Shown in pieces: positions 33,900 through 45,688 of a stretch of DNA of 64,000 nucleotides. The DNA comes from Zhengitettix transpicula (lineage: Eukaryota; Arthropoda; Insecta; Orthoptera; Tetrigidae). Numbering within the stretch: position 1 is the first letter of the stretch; each line of letters opens with the position of its first letter. A program made the translations under genes and the position numbers. Under the pieces are notes generated by a model that did not search any database, had not been told where the DNA came from, and was given only the letters and a program-made list of their open reading frames with translations. The stretch lies in the NCBI GenBank assembly GCA_037074705.1, contig CM073594.1:78741009-78805008 (forward strand), in the 5' to 3' direction.

Positions 33900-36110
33900 G
33901 TGTTGTTACATTATTTTTTCTTAAACTGTAAGGACATTTAAAGAATATATGCTCTGCATCGTCTGTGGCATGGCACAGTGGGCATTACAGCTCTTCCTCT
34001 AACTTAAATCTATGCTGGTATCCCCTAAAGCGCCTGGGTTAAGAAGCAATTTACTTCGCCGTGTTTTCTATTATGTCTACTGTTTAGATTTGGTATTAGC
34101 TGATATGTCCATTTGCCCATCATTGAGTTTTCCCATAGTTTTTGCCACTTTTCTGTGGTTTTGAGTTTTTTCTTTACTTGTTGTTTGTTTGTTTTCCATG
34201 ACTTTGTGCATTTGTCTTCTTTGATATATCCTGGCCCTTTTGTTTGCCACTTTCTCTATTGGCAGTATGTTGGCTATTATGGACATAGGAGACCATGCAG
34301 AATGCATAGGCCACCCTTAAAGTGATTCTCCTGTATATTGACTTATTTTTCTGAGTATAAGAGTTTATTGAAACAGTGTTGTGCAATATTGGTCCTGCGA
34401 ACCACAGTGTGGAACCAACAACCCCTTAAAGACGTTTGTGGCCCTTCCTTCAGTAACATCAGCCATGCTGCTGTCACACAAGCTGCTCTTCTGTTTGTCT
34501 TAATTAGATGGCCTCGGAAGCTTAGTCGCATGTCTATCTGCTCTCTCAGATATCTAATAGATTTCTGGGTCCTTATTTTACATTTTCCCTCGGAGAGGTC
34601 TGTATACTCTCTCCTTTTCCTTCTTGTTAATAGGACTGCTTCAGTGTTATGATCCACCAGCTATAGTCCAGCTGAATTGAAGCACTTGTGGATGCATTTG
34701 ATGACTTCATTTGCTTTCTGAGTTACTTCTTCAAGCAGTTTGTTCATGGTGACCACTGCCACATTATCAGCAAATCCTACAATTTTTGTCCCCATTGGTA
34801 GGGATAGCTACAGTACTGCATCATACATGATGCACATACTCTGCTTGTGTTGGTATATTTCTCTCTGCTGCCATCAGTTGAGTAAAATTGTGTCCAGTTG
34901 CTTAAGTGTATGATATAAGCATCCATGGAACTGATTTTGCTGTTAATAGTAGTACTAGTAAAAGTAGTATGAGGTAATATGTCAGCACACCCTTTCTTAT
35001 CATTCAAAAGGTTGCACAGCACTGCTCTAGAGCCTTCCCTGTGATGACTGTGTCACTCTTTTAATGGCATCCATTGTGACCTTTTCCCTCCTGAGCCCAT
35101 ACTGATTATTTGAGACCATTTGTGTCTTCTGTGAATTTTTGTAACCTCCTGCATATTATACCTTCCAACACCTTACCTGTTGAATTCAGCAAGCATAGAC
35201 CTGTATACCACTGGATCATGGCTTCCCCCTCCTTTGAGAGAAAAACAAGTTGTTGTTTGTGGTTTTTCTTGTAGTTTCGTCTTCCTCTCACCCGTTGTGA
35301 CCTATGGGTGCAAAATCAGGTTTTGCAAAGCTCTGCAATCTCTTTGTTCCACCAGTAGGCTGGTAACCGTTGATTCTGTGGTGAGCTTCTGTTTATTGAT
35401 GTGTTGCACACTTCAGTATCGGTTGTTATAATCTGCTCCGTCATCTTCCCAGCAGATCCCTTTAGGTCACCTAAATTGGCCTGAACATATCCTGATGGAG
35501 GGACTTTGGGTTCCATGTTTGGCTGACTGTACGACTGGTTCAGTTTCTGTTTGTTCTGTGTGGTTTCTAACAAGGTGGCTTGATGGTCACTGTGGGTGAG
35601 CATTATGTCCACTTTGTTACCTTTGCTGAAAGCCAGTGTACACACAAAGTTTAAGACTAATAGGTCCAGCAGTGCTTCACCTCTCCTATTGGTCACTGTA
35701 TATGCCCTCCACTTTCACCCACATGAAACCTCCATGGGTTGCTTCATCTGCATCCTGTTCAAAGTGGTTTCCACATACCCAGATGACTGCACAATTTGAG
35801 GTGTCCAATACCCAGGTAGAAGATCTGTCCATATTTCTATACTGGTCACATAGTATCACTATGTCGATGTTCTTTCTTTAGTAGTTTTTAGCAGGATATC
35901 CTGTGTCATTCTACAATGGTTCAGATTCTGGTGAGGAATCTCATTTGCTGGTTTTGGTGGCAACTTATTGCTCAGCTCTCTGAAAGCTCAGGCACCTGTA
36001 TTGGAGTTCTTTTCCTTGGTGTGGCAGAGGGTGCAGGTTGGCTGTTTGTCACATGACTTGGCTACGTGGCCTTCTTCCCCACAGTGGAGACAGCATTTTG
36101 ACCATGTATG
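33900..36110 (-). pseudogene. R1-like LINE relic (gag zinc knuckle, endonuclease end, RT)
   Basis: Minus-strand order from 36110 downward: zinc knuckle CLHCGEEGHVAKSC and CTLC near 36100-36040; endonuclease end with TNRRGEALLDLLVLN, then VDIMLTHSDH near 35690-35590; AYWWNKEIAELC near 35330; and RT fingers TGLCLLNSTGKVLEGIICRR near 35200-35150. Then follow the palm VGFADNVAVVTM near 34790-34755, GLxLVDHNTEAVLLTRRKRRE and KSIRYLREQIDMRLSFRGHL near 34660-34500, and C-terminal debris to about 33900. The knuckle and RT style match R1-clade elements. Many stops occur, and the active site reads FADN. It lies in the convergent gap between the SKA2-like gene and eIF3j. Confidence 0.85.
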
Positions 36111-36247
36111 TAGATTTATCAATATATTGTTCTCGGAGTTCAACCGGGTTTTGCATAATTATATTACAACGCAACACTTCGACAACTAAAAGCTCTGTCG
36201 TCATCTTCTAGGCAAAGTGCTGGAACCTTTTTTTTTAGGGCAACAGG

Positions 36248-36625
36248 CTACATGAGGGTAATCCACATTGGGCAACTCCCCTTTAATAGAATAGGAAGGG
36301 ATTTGAAAGGGGGGATGCGAAGGGTAGAGGAAGGTAGCCAAAGGTTAACTAGGGCCCACAGGTTATAGTTTAAGAATCCTACCCGGCATTCGTCTAAAAG
36401 TAATGCAGGGAAAACCTTAGAAAAACCTGCATCAGGTAGGTCGGGCATTGGGTACTTGTCGCACGCCCTTCTGATAACGGGAGAGGAGTTTGCTGTGGGG
36501 ACGCAGCATTCCCTTCTCCGTGCCTCGACCAGTTTAGGAGGCAGCTGGCCGACTATTCCAATGGGGATAGCGAACAACTCTTTGACTGCTTCAGCCATGT
36601 CAGCATCAGTCAAAAGGCCGGCCAC
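36248..36625 (-). pseudogene. Unassigned GC-richer open frame upstream of the R1-like relic
   Basis: A 125-codon frame with clearly higher GC than its surroundings (MAGLLTDADMAEAVKELF, GQLPPKLVEARRREC). Its second half resembles an element end rather than protein. Position and orientation suggest ORF1 material of the neighbouring R1-like LINE or of another element. I do not recognise it. Confidence 0.35.
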
Positions 36626-36813
36626 TCGCTGAGGGGTCCGGAGCTCTATTGTGGCTGTGGTTGCTGCAGGTAATGTACCTCATGAGAGTGACTACTACCC
36701 TTTGGTACTTAGCAAGTATTCATGAAGAACTCTGATTTCCCACAGCTATTTCACCCCTGTCTTTAAGTAATATAACATCTAACATAAAATGAAAATATTT
36801 ACATCTGATTGAA

Positions 36814-36902
36814 AATAATGAATAAGAAAGATAGCCAATGTGGACAAAAAAGGTAATATAAATACCACACAATGTTTGGCTATCTTTCTTAGTCATTAAA
36901 AT
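36814..36902. repeat. Penelope-tail palindrome (short)
   Basis: The left part (atgaataagaaagatagcca, then aataccacacaatgtt) is the tail in reverse orientation. It is followed at once by ttggctatctttcttagtca, the inverse of its own beginning. The whole hairpin is about 90 bases. Confidence 0.6.
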
Positions 36903-39180
36903 CTAACAAATGTACAGTGATTTTGTGATGTCTTCAATATTGCAAAATTTGTTACATAAATACTATTGATACTTCTCTGAGCTCTGGATACTTCAAAATT
37001 TTTAGGACAGTTGTCTTAGGGTGCTTTGTATGAAATAACTAATATATTATCCAGGCCAGTAATTGTTTTCACTGCAAATTTGTCAAAAATATTCATGTGA
37101 TCTACATTTCTCTATAACCTCAACAAAATCATCTCTGCTACTAACCATAATGTACTAGTATCTACATACAGTCAGTACACATGTCAAAACGTGAACCAGG
37201 ACTGACAGGAGTTTGGATTGAGGATTTCACACACTGAGTCCAATGGGTGGCTTGGCTTCATTCAATTTGCAATGTTGTCACTCACTGTCAAGCTAATGAA
37301 TAGTTAGTCAGAGTTTCTATCAACATGGTGAAGTTTAACTTAGGGTCATTAGTATTTATGTATAGCTCATGTATGGAGGCCATTATATTATGGGTGTTAG
37401 TGCCATCTTGTTTTCATTCTGGTCAGAAATTTTCCCAATTTCTTATTCTTAATTAAACAGACACCTATAATACATTTTATGACCAAAAAAATGTTTATTC
37501 ATTCCACTATCCCTCACTTAGTGCAACTATATCTAGGTTCAACCCAATGATTTATTTAAAATTCTCCAAGTTTTCCCATCCTATTCAAACACCCAACATT
37601 CCACACTCCAATTTTAAAAAATGTTTCTTTTGAGTTTTGTCAACTGAATTGTGCAGTTGTGTCACTCTAGGCTCTTGTATATTTTAGTTTTCTTTGCAAC
37701 TGAAGATAATCCCCCCCAACTCTATAATGGGACTATTTTACAAAGAGGGATAGGATGAAGTGTTTTAATGTAGTTTTCTCCTACTGCCTTCTGCAACCTC
37801 ATGAGGGTCATTTCCAATTCATCCACCTTCAAAGACAGTTTCCCACCTTACGGACAATCTATCCACCCTCCAAGGGAGCATTATTGGCATTGGATAGAGT
37901 TAAACTCCTTAACCAGGAATTGGTCAAACTATTAAAATAAAAAAAGTAAAACAGGTAAATTGTATGGATGTTAATATGAAGTTTTATCACCGAAAAACAA
38001 ATGGCAACAAATATTACTCTTAAAATGTAACAAATACAGCACATAGTTAAAATACTCTCCATTATCGATTCTTTTAGCAGTCTTATAGGCTGCAAGACAT
38101 TTCTCCTAATATTGCCAGTTCACAGAAATTATAGGATATTTAAAAATTTGGGATTACAAAAAAATATTGAAATTTACACTGAAATATTTTAATTAAAATA
38201 TGCAATTGTTACATATTTGATGTAATTCAATAATGTAAACAAAAAACCAACTACATTCAATATTTTTGTTATAAAATTATGATTTATCTGAGATTTTAAT
38301 ACTTAACTTCCAAACATAAATTTCTTTAGTAGTCTAATTTTCAGTGTTTAAGAATTTATTTATAAACTATTGCATGGTTTAACAGTAACAACTATAATCA
38401 AGAGTCGCATGTGACTGTAAATGCATATAATAAATGGTTCATACACAAAAGTATTTCAACAATATGAAATTTGACCAGAAAATATTAAATAAATTATCCA
38501 ACATACAAAAATGATCTTAGTAAAGAAATATATAGAAGTAGGCCTGCTCTATTAATGAAGGTAAAATCCAATGATATCATACTAAATTCCTTTCTAGCGG
38601 AAATATTGAAGTTTCTGTATCAGACAAAAAAATTTATAGCAATCAAATCAGTCACATGTGAAATATTTTATCAAATATGAAGTTAAAATAAAAAGAACAT
38701 CACCAATATTGATTTACTAATTTTTAAGTTTTGTAAAATAAGCCTAGTGGATTGTTCAATTGTTTCATATAAACGAGCCATGTTGCATTACCACTTGCCA
38801 TTATACTCAAATATTCAATATTCTGATTTAAGTCAATAAGTAAAAATATATTTCATGTTATAAATTTGGTACTCATAAATGAAAATATAATCAGCAATGT
38901 AAGTCTGCCTTTGTTCAGTCAATATGAATCATTTAAACATTATAACAATACTGACTCACTACACTTATATCACACAAAAATGTTCGATCATAGAAAAAGA
39001 AAACACTCGAAGCTTTTAAAAAAATAAAGTAAAAAAAACAATAGATTTGTTAGAATAAATACCAACATGCAGGAAGTGACCTACACCCACTCATCACCAG
39101 TTTTATGAATCTGTTTTGTTTTTGTAATGTTGAATCGAAACAGTAGACATAAGTTTGTAATTGGCAATTTCTGGCAAACA
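36903..39180. other. Convergent intergenic region before the eIF3j 3' end
   Basis: 37620-37700 (gtcaactgaattgtgcag, ctctaggctcttgtat, gcaactgaaga) is another plus-strand Penelope-tail fragment. TTTATT at 38355-38360 is a distant poly(A) candidate for eIF3j. The rest is AT-rich with no recognised gene or RNA. Confidence 0.45.
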
Positions 39181-42100
39181 CTAAATAATATCATCATAAT
39201 CAAAATCTCCATATGCTGCATACTCGTCAACCAAAACCTGAAACACAAAATGTAAATTAATGCTAGCTTTGGAAATATTTACCTTGAATTTCTACATAAA
39301 AAGAGCAACACAGGAAAAATGAAATTTGTCAAATTTATTTACATATATTTGTAATCATAAGAATGTATGTCTAAATCATTTGACTTTAAATTCTTTAGTA
39401 GTAAACAACAACTAATGCGATAGTGCAATCAATGAGATGTGTGCTTTTAGCATAATTTTGTGTGTTCACCTGTGCTCAACTAGTTAGCTGACACAGACAA
39501 GAACATGTGAAGTTCAGGAAAAGATTGAATGGCTCAATCAATGGTGGGGAGTGCAGAGGATTTTTGAGACACTCAAATCTTTTTCAGAGGAGGCAGTTAT
39601 CTGGAGTGATGAAGTAAATGTCAAAAAGTCAACTGTCCAGAGTTTGAATATAGGCTCAACACACAACAGACAGAATCAAGACGCCACGTTATGCCTGGAT
39701 TTATGCTAGCCTTGAACAATAATTTTCAGCACTGCCTGGAGAATGAAATTACAAGAGATGTGGCATCCTATCAAGCTAATTACCATTACATCAAAACAAG
39801 CAATTAATTGCTAAATTGCACACACAAAAAGAGTCACTAAATTTAGAAGGCACTTAATTTACATAGTTAAGTCAATAATATTTTTAAGTTTATGTCAACT
39901 ATGACAAGGACAAATATAAAATATATTGTAATATTTCATTATCATACTGTCAAATTAAGTAAAACTGTTTCCTGTCCTCAGTTAAATTTAACAATAAGAA
40001 TTTATAGAAATATAATTAATTGAAATAGTCCAGAAAAATAAAATTCCTTCCTGTTGAAATGTTGAACCTGGTACCAGTTCATATATGACATCTTCATGCT
40101 ATAGATTTATCGTCAGACTCCCTATCCTAATTTCTACAAATACCAAATACTTCCTTAAGATCATGTGGAACCATCCCACCACAATCTTCGTTCATGTTGA
40201 CACATGTTCCCCTCACATACAACTTACTAAGGGGAACTTGTATTTGCTACACCTGAAATATCTACACCAACCAAATCCTAAATGCCTTTATGAATGGAAA
40301 TTCATAACAGGCCCTCTTCAAAAACACATATCCATAACCTTTGCCAAGAGATACACACACACACTCCCAACCAAAAACCATAGTCAATCCCTCACTACAA
40401 CTTACATCCCAGGACTACAGAAAATCAAAACCATTTTACATCTGTCCTACACTGGACTGCAATACAGCCCAGATATATATAAAAAAACACATCCTTCCAA
40501 CCTTAAAGAGAGTTGCTTTCAGATGCCCTCCCTACAGACAAGATACTTGTCCGTCCCTGTAAAACCCAGAGTCAACAAAAAAAGCATTCAAGGAAGATGG
40601 TGAAGCTGACAATTTAATTATGTGAAAATGATGTTGGAAAATTTGTAATGGAGTCAAATATTTGATGTGGATAATAAAGAGTGACTTTTTTTTCTGAAAC
40701 AGGGGCAAGGCACACACTTTCTAAATTTCGGACCTGCTACCTTGCTCCTTCTTGGTTGTCAGCTACTTAACACTGAAGTCAACAACCAAGAGGGATAGAA
40801 AGATAACACCCATGAAAAATTGCATACCACATTTTCTTTTGTGGTAATTATTTCTCTAAGCAATTATTTAACTTTATTTTAAAATTTGTAGGCATTAATG
40901 CCTATTGCAACACAGTAATTAAATTAATTGAAAATGAAATCACACACCTTATTTTCTGTGCATGAAGATATATAAAAATACTTACATTTTCACCTTCAAC
41001 TTTTAGTTTGGCTTTTCCTTTGCCTCCTTTCTTTTTAGCTTTATCACCTTTTTCAACTTTAACCTTTTCCAGAAACATATTTTCAATGGTATTTTTCAAG
41101 CTCTTTAAATCATTTGAACATACTGAAATAAAAATTAATAGGCATGAATAACAAATTTGAAAATGTATATATTTGAATGAAATAAAAGGTACTAGTTAGA
41201 TAAATAAATAGCTAAATAAAAGGAAAAAAATAAGTGCTAAATTAAAATTGATATTATATAATTTGAAACAAAAGATACAATACATAGAACAAGTTATAAT
41301 AAAATTAAAATAGGGATTGTAAGAAATTGAAGCAAGTCTGTCCATACTTCTTTTATTACAAATACAATTATAAGTAGTAAAATGGTCAAAATATAATTGA
41401 TAAAGATTTGGATATATGTTGGTATAACAAAGAAGATTGTCTAAGCTAACTATTAATTATTAGAGATAACTTGACATTTCTGTTTCATATGAAATATGGG
41501 ACAAATGTGGGTATTATGACATATTGAGATAAAGTAAAATGTATATCAAATTAAAAACATTATAATTTAACAAACACACAGTATCATCCCTGATTGGGGC
41601 CTCTTCAGGTGTAGATTTCAATTAAATGTTATGATTTATTATATTAAAATTTAGGACGTTCATTTCTAATGTGCAGTACACATTTGTGCAAAAGTTGCAG
41701 TCAAAAATAAAATGATAAAAATAGTAAATAACTTTTCTGACTAATAGGCTGACATGTTACAGATTTATTTAAAGTCATAACGCAATTGCCTCCTAAAAAG
41801 CTTCTAAATTCAGTTTTAGCAATGATTTGCAATTTGTCAGGTGAAACATTCTTTAAAATTAATTAAAATGACAGGTATTGATTAAATATGTTCAAGACCC
41901 AGCATTACAAAGGAAAAGTAACAAGAAAACATTCACAATGATGTACCTTTAGTAAAGAGCTTTAATTACAAAAAATGTGTGCACTAATATATATGAAATA
42001 TAGTATGGCTAATTAGGAGCCCATGTTCCATTGTTTTAGTATTGGTTTGGTGGCATGGTTGTAACAACGTATAAGCCTTAATGCCATAATTGTAGCCAGG

Positions 42101-45100
42101 CCTGCAGGCAGGTGCTCTACTCAGTTCCTGAGCAAACTTTGTCAGATGCAGAAGCATTTAACCTATGACCTATATTTTAGGCTTAAGCACATGTTTGGAG
42201 ATTGTTATGTACATTCTTCCTAAGTTAACCCACAGCCTGCAGATAATGTAAATTTCTCATGACTCATCATTAAAGTTATTCAAAACAAAAGTAAGTAGTG
42301 TTTTGCTAATTTAGAATAAAATTATCTGCCGCCCATATTTAACTGAATGTGTAAAGGATTTGTAAGATACTTCCCACTGCTAAACTGGAGGAAATAATGG
42401 AAGAGTTCTATTACATAATGACACCAACTGCAGGGACTGAAGTTATTTACTAAATTTATGGAAAAAGAGAGAAAGAGGTTGACTTATCTGAAATTGAAGA
42501 TTGGCATTCCACTCAAGACAATACAAGTTCTTTAAATTTATATTGTAGCCAGGCCTATATATATAATATTAGTAAAGATATAACATTGTCAAAAATAATT
42601 GCAATATTGGTATGGAAAGGAAAGTCAACTTACCTGAAAATACATATACCAACATTTTGATTTTCAATTATGTTACAGAATATTACATTCTCACACCAAA
42701 CCATTAACTTAAAAATTTTACTCACAATGTACACATATATTTCTAACCAACTCTTCAGCAAACTTTGTAAAAAATACTGATTTGTTGTAGACACATATTT
42801 TTTTAACCAATGCATCGCGGAATATATCAAAGTCTTCTTTACTCTCTGGATTCATTGCATCTAATGTGGAAGCCATTGGTTCAGAGGCTCCTAAAAACAA
42901 TAAGATTAATATATATAGACATAATTAATTATAACCATTAAAAACAACCATTTCAGATTACTTCCTCACCAAATGTTTCCATGGCGACAATTAAATCCGC
43001 TTCTTCCTGAAGCTTTTGCTGGCGCTTTTTTTCTGCTAAGATTTCAGCGGGTGATAAGGTTTTATTTAAAGCTTCTCTTGCCTCAGCTTTTCTCTGTGCC
43101 TCCTCTCGCAGCAACCTCTGTAAATGTATTGTTACATAATTTTCCTAAAACTTGAAACGTTAACAAGACCACAGTATCCATATTTACACAATTACTCATG
43201 AGGGCAATGGTTGTCATTGTGCAATTACATTATCTGTACCTCTTTCTCAGCAATTTTTTCTTGTAAGTTCTTTTGGGGCTTCTTATATTGAACTGCTTTG
43301 ACTGTCTCTTGTTTTTCTACATCTTTTTTCTCTTCTTCCTCATCTTCTTCCCAATTGTCCTATAAAAATATACAGATTTTAATGTAAACTGAACACAATA
43401 TCATAAAAATTATTCTTTAATACTCTGCCTGATGTTACAAGTTCAAATAAAATGTGCACAGTAAACATTTATTTGTGTAAAAAGTTGTTATAATATTGAT
43501 TAGAATATTTATATTAGAATTGTTGCTGCATTTTAAAATGAAGCTTAAAAAATATATTGGAATGACTAAAAACGTTATTTTCAATATAAAAATTATACTT
43601 CTGAAAAAATTAATGATCTTGTTACAATTTTGAACAGGTTGAATTCTTATTGCTTATTGATTTAATTTCCATCATCAAAATAGTATTCGCCTATCCACAT
43701 GAAGTGGTCCAGAAAATAGTGACTGTTACACAATATTAGAAAAACAAATTTTGTTTGCATATTCCCTTGTTTTGGTAGTTCAAAACTAGATTTAATTTTT
43801 GTGTCCAGTTAAAAAATGGTGGCTATTTTTGTTTTAGATGTGCTTACACATATCTACAAATTTCTAAATTAGACAGTACTGGGTTGTCCTATCCTTTTCA
43901 AATAACCTGCACCATGTTCATTACATTCAAGCCTATAAATCAATTTGCTATTTACTTGCATATTTATTTCATGTACTCTGTGAAAGTTATCAATTGCAAC
44001 CGAAAATTTAATTTTTGTAAGCTAATTTCTCCAAGAAGAAATAGTTTGTGAGCCTCAATATTTTTTGTGCTTTTACACATAATTGTGCTGTTGAACTATC
44101 AATAGTATCTGATTTATCCCTTACAAATTAAACCCTTTTAAAAATGGAATTTTTGGTGAAGCGTGACTTGCAATATCTCTGGAAGACCAGATAAAAATTA
44201 CACACATGAAATATCTCTATACTATCAAACTACAGTATAAATTTCAACTTTGAGATTCAACTCATAGTTGGTATAAAAATTGTTGAATACAAGAAAATTA
44301 ATCCACTGACCTTTTTTAATAATATTAGCAAACTGACTTCCTGGATAATGAAACTGGGTTTGAAAAAATAGTCTGAAAATTAATAATGAGAAAGATAGCC
44401 AAATTCAGACAAAATAAGTGATAATATAAATACCACACATTTCTGGGAGCTGCGTTCCTTTCTTCAGGTGCAGAAAAATGCAAGTGCATAGTGAGCCACA
44501 ACTGCACAAGTCAGTTGACAAAACTCTCTCTCTATGCTCTTGATTTTTCTGCATCTGAAGAAAGGAACGCAGCTTCCAGAAATGTGTGGTATTTATATTA
44601 TCACTTAATTTGTCTGAATTTGGCCCTTCCTTATTATTAAAACTGGGTTTGCTCAAGTTTGTTTGAGTAAGCAGATAGCCAAGTAGGTTGTGGTGAAGTC
44701 ATATTGATACAGAGAACATGCACTATTCCATAGGTGGTTTCCTTCATTAAAATGATTTTTTACTTACTAGTGTATTAATAATATGGTCCAATGAAAGTAC
44801 ATTCTAGATCACAATTAAAACACAAAAACAGAAGGGTAAATCTACAATAATCATTTGACAGCTTAAATCAAGGAAACATACTCACTTTTTTGAGAATGTA
44901 GTTTATGTAGTCTCCTAGGAATTGAAAGGGTTTGAATAGATATATCTATGTAATTAAGAGAGATCTGTGCATAATTATTTCTAATGGGATCTTAGAATCT
45001 TGAATATGAATCAGAAATAAATGAATTTTTCGGTCATTTACTTAATTTCAAGTAAACCCTAAAGCCATAACCAAAATTTATTTAATTAGAATTGCCAAAT

Positions 45101-45688
45101 TATTTTAATATATACTAGCTTACTTGGGATCATAAAAACTATGCAAGTCATGACCAAATGAAATAAAACTATGGCACATTTGGATAAAAAATAAAATCAA
45201 TATATTTCCCTTCATTCTTGTTCTACAAATACAGCAACATGTGGTGGATCAAAATGTGATTCTCAGTTCAAAGTTGACATTAGTCTGAGTCAAAAAGCCT
45301 GAATTGTCTATTATACTGAATAGTTAATCATAAGTAAATAGAGGTTGACAGACAAATTGTTCTGAATAAAAGTTCATATGCTGACAGCTGTTAAGTTTTA
45401 AACTCCAATTACTTTTGTGATTCCATAAATATACATTGTAATCCATGGAGAAAATTAACTAAGTGTACAAATGTATTTATGAAAATATAATAAAATCAAA
45501 AAAGTTTAAACCTTCACGTCTTCTTCCTCATCTTCACCTTCCCACTTATTTCGATTTAACGTCGGAGCAGCTGGTTTGTGTTTAACGGTGAAATTGTCAG
45601 AGTCTGTAAATAACATTATAAGATGAAACAAAACAGATCAGAAACAACAAATATAACATAATTGGAAATACTTACCCCACTCATCCAT
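39181..45688 (-). CDS. eIF3j: eIF3j: translation initiation factor 3 subunit J, complete
   Basis: Loosely bound eIF3 subunit that sits in the 40S decoding centre and promotes 40S recruitment and recycling. Seven minus-strand exons: 45688-45676, 45603-45512, 43359-43240, 43117-42970, 42890-42726, 41122-40986 and 39237-39181 (stop 39183-39181). They total 732 nt and 243 residues, close to the usual size. Signatures: N-terminal MDEWDSDNF, acidic stretches (GEDEEEDVKDNWEDDEEEE), a basic helical middle ending QQKLQEEADLIVAMETFG, and the conserved NPESKEDFDIFRDALVKKI block. A lysine/glycine-rich segment and an acidic DEYAAYGDFDYDD tail follow. The first coding exon is only 13 nt. The ATG is preceded by a short AT-rich leader that diverges from the ANKLE1-like gene 7 kb away. 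Intron 6 contains a Penelope-like fragment. Confidence 0.96.
40085..40603 (+). pseudogene. Penelope-like element fragment: RT end and linker
   Basis: A 172-codon open frame, the second longest in the window, lies in eIF3j intron 6 on the opposite strand. Text near codons 105-165 (TTTYIPGLQKIKTILHLSY, then ESCFQMPSLQTRYLSV) parallels the segment joining reverse transcriptase to the GIY-YIG domain in Penelope-like elements ('TYHPGLxxIxxIL', then 'AFRRPxNLRDLLV'). The upstream part is Thr/His/Pro-rich. No RT catalytic motif is included. A second open frame at 40341-40562 reads GCPPYRQDTC, showing that a frameshift has separated the pieces. This is not a host gene. Confidence 0.6.
41123..42725. 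other. eIF3j intron 5: AT-rich with repeat B fragments
   Basis: Near 42455-42640 two short pieces of repeat B occur (gaaagaggttgacttatctg; gcaatattggtatggaaag, then gtcaacttacctgaaa). The remainder has no recognised feature. Confidence 0.4.
44380..44640. repeat. Penelope-tail palindrome, long arms, in eIF3j intron 2
   Basis: Arms 44380-44491 and 44532-44640 are nearly perfect reverse complements over about 110 bases. Both carry taccacacatttctgg, agctgcgttcctttcttca and attcagacaaa. The centre (caactgcacaagtcagttga) is the inner end of the tail seen at 3060-3080. This is the best preserved of the head-to-head tail pairs. Confidence 0.8.

Noticed and set aside
34077..34657. Overlapping plus-strand open frames near the R1-like relic
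   Set aside because: The minus strand carries the recognisable LINE text, and the plus frames are shadows.
40085..40603. A 172-codon host gene inside eIF3j intron 6
   Set aside because: The text matches the linker region of Penelope-like elements and lacks splice or start context.
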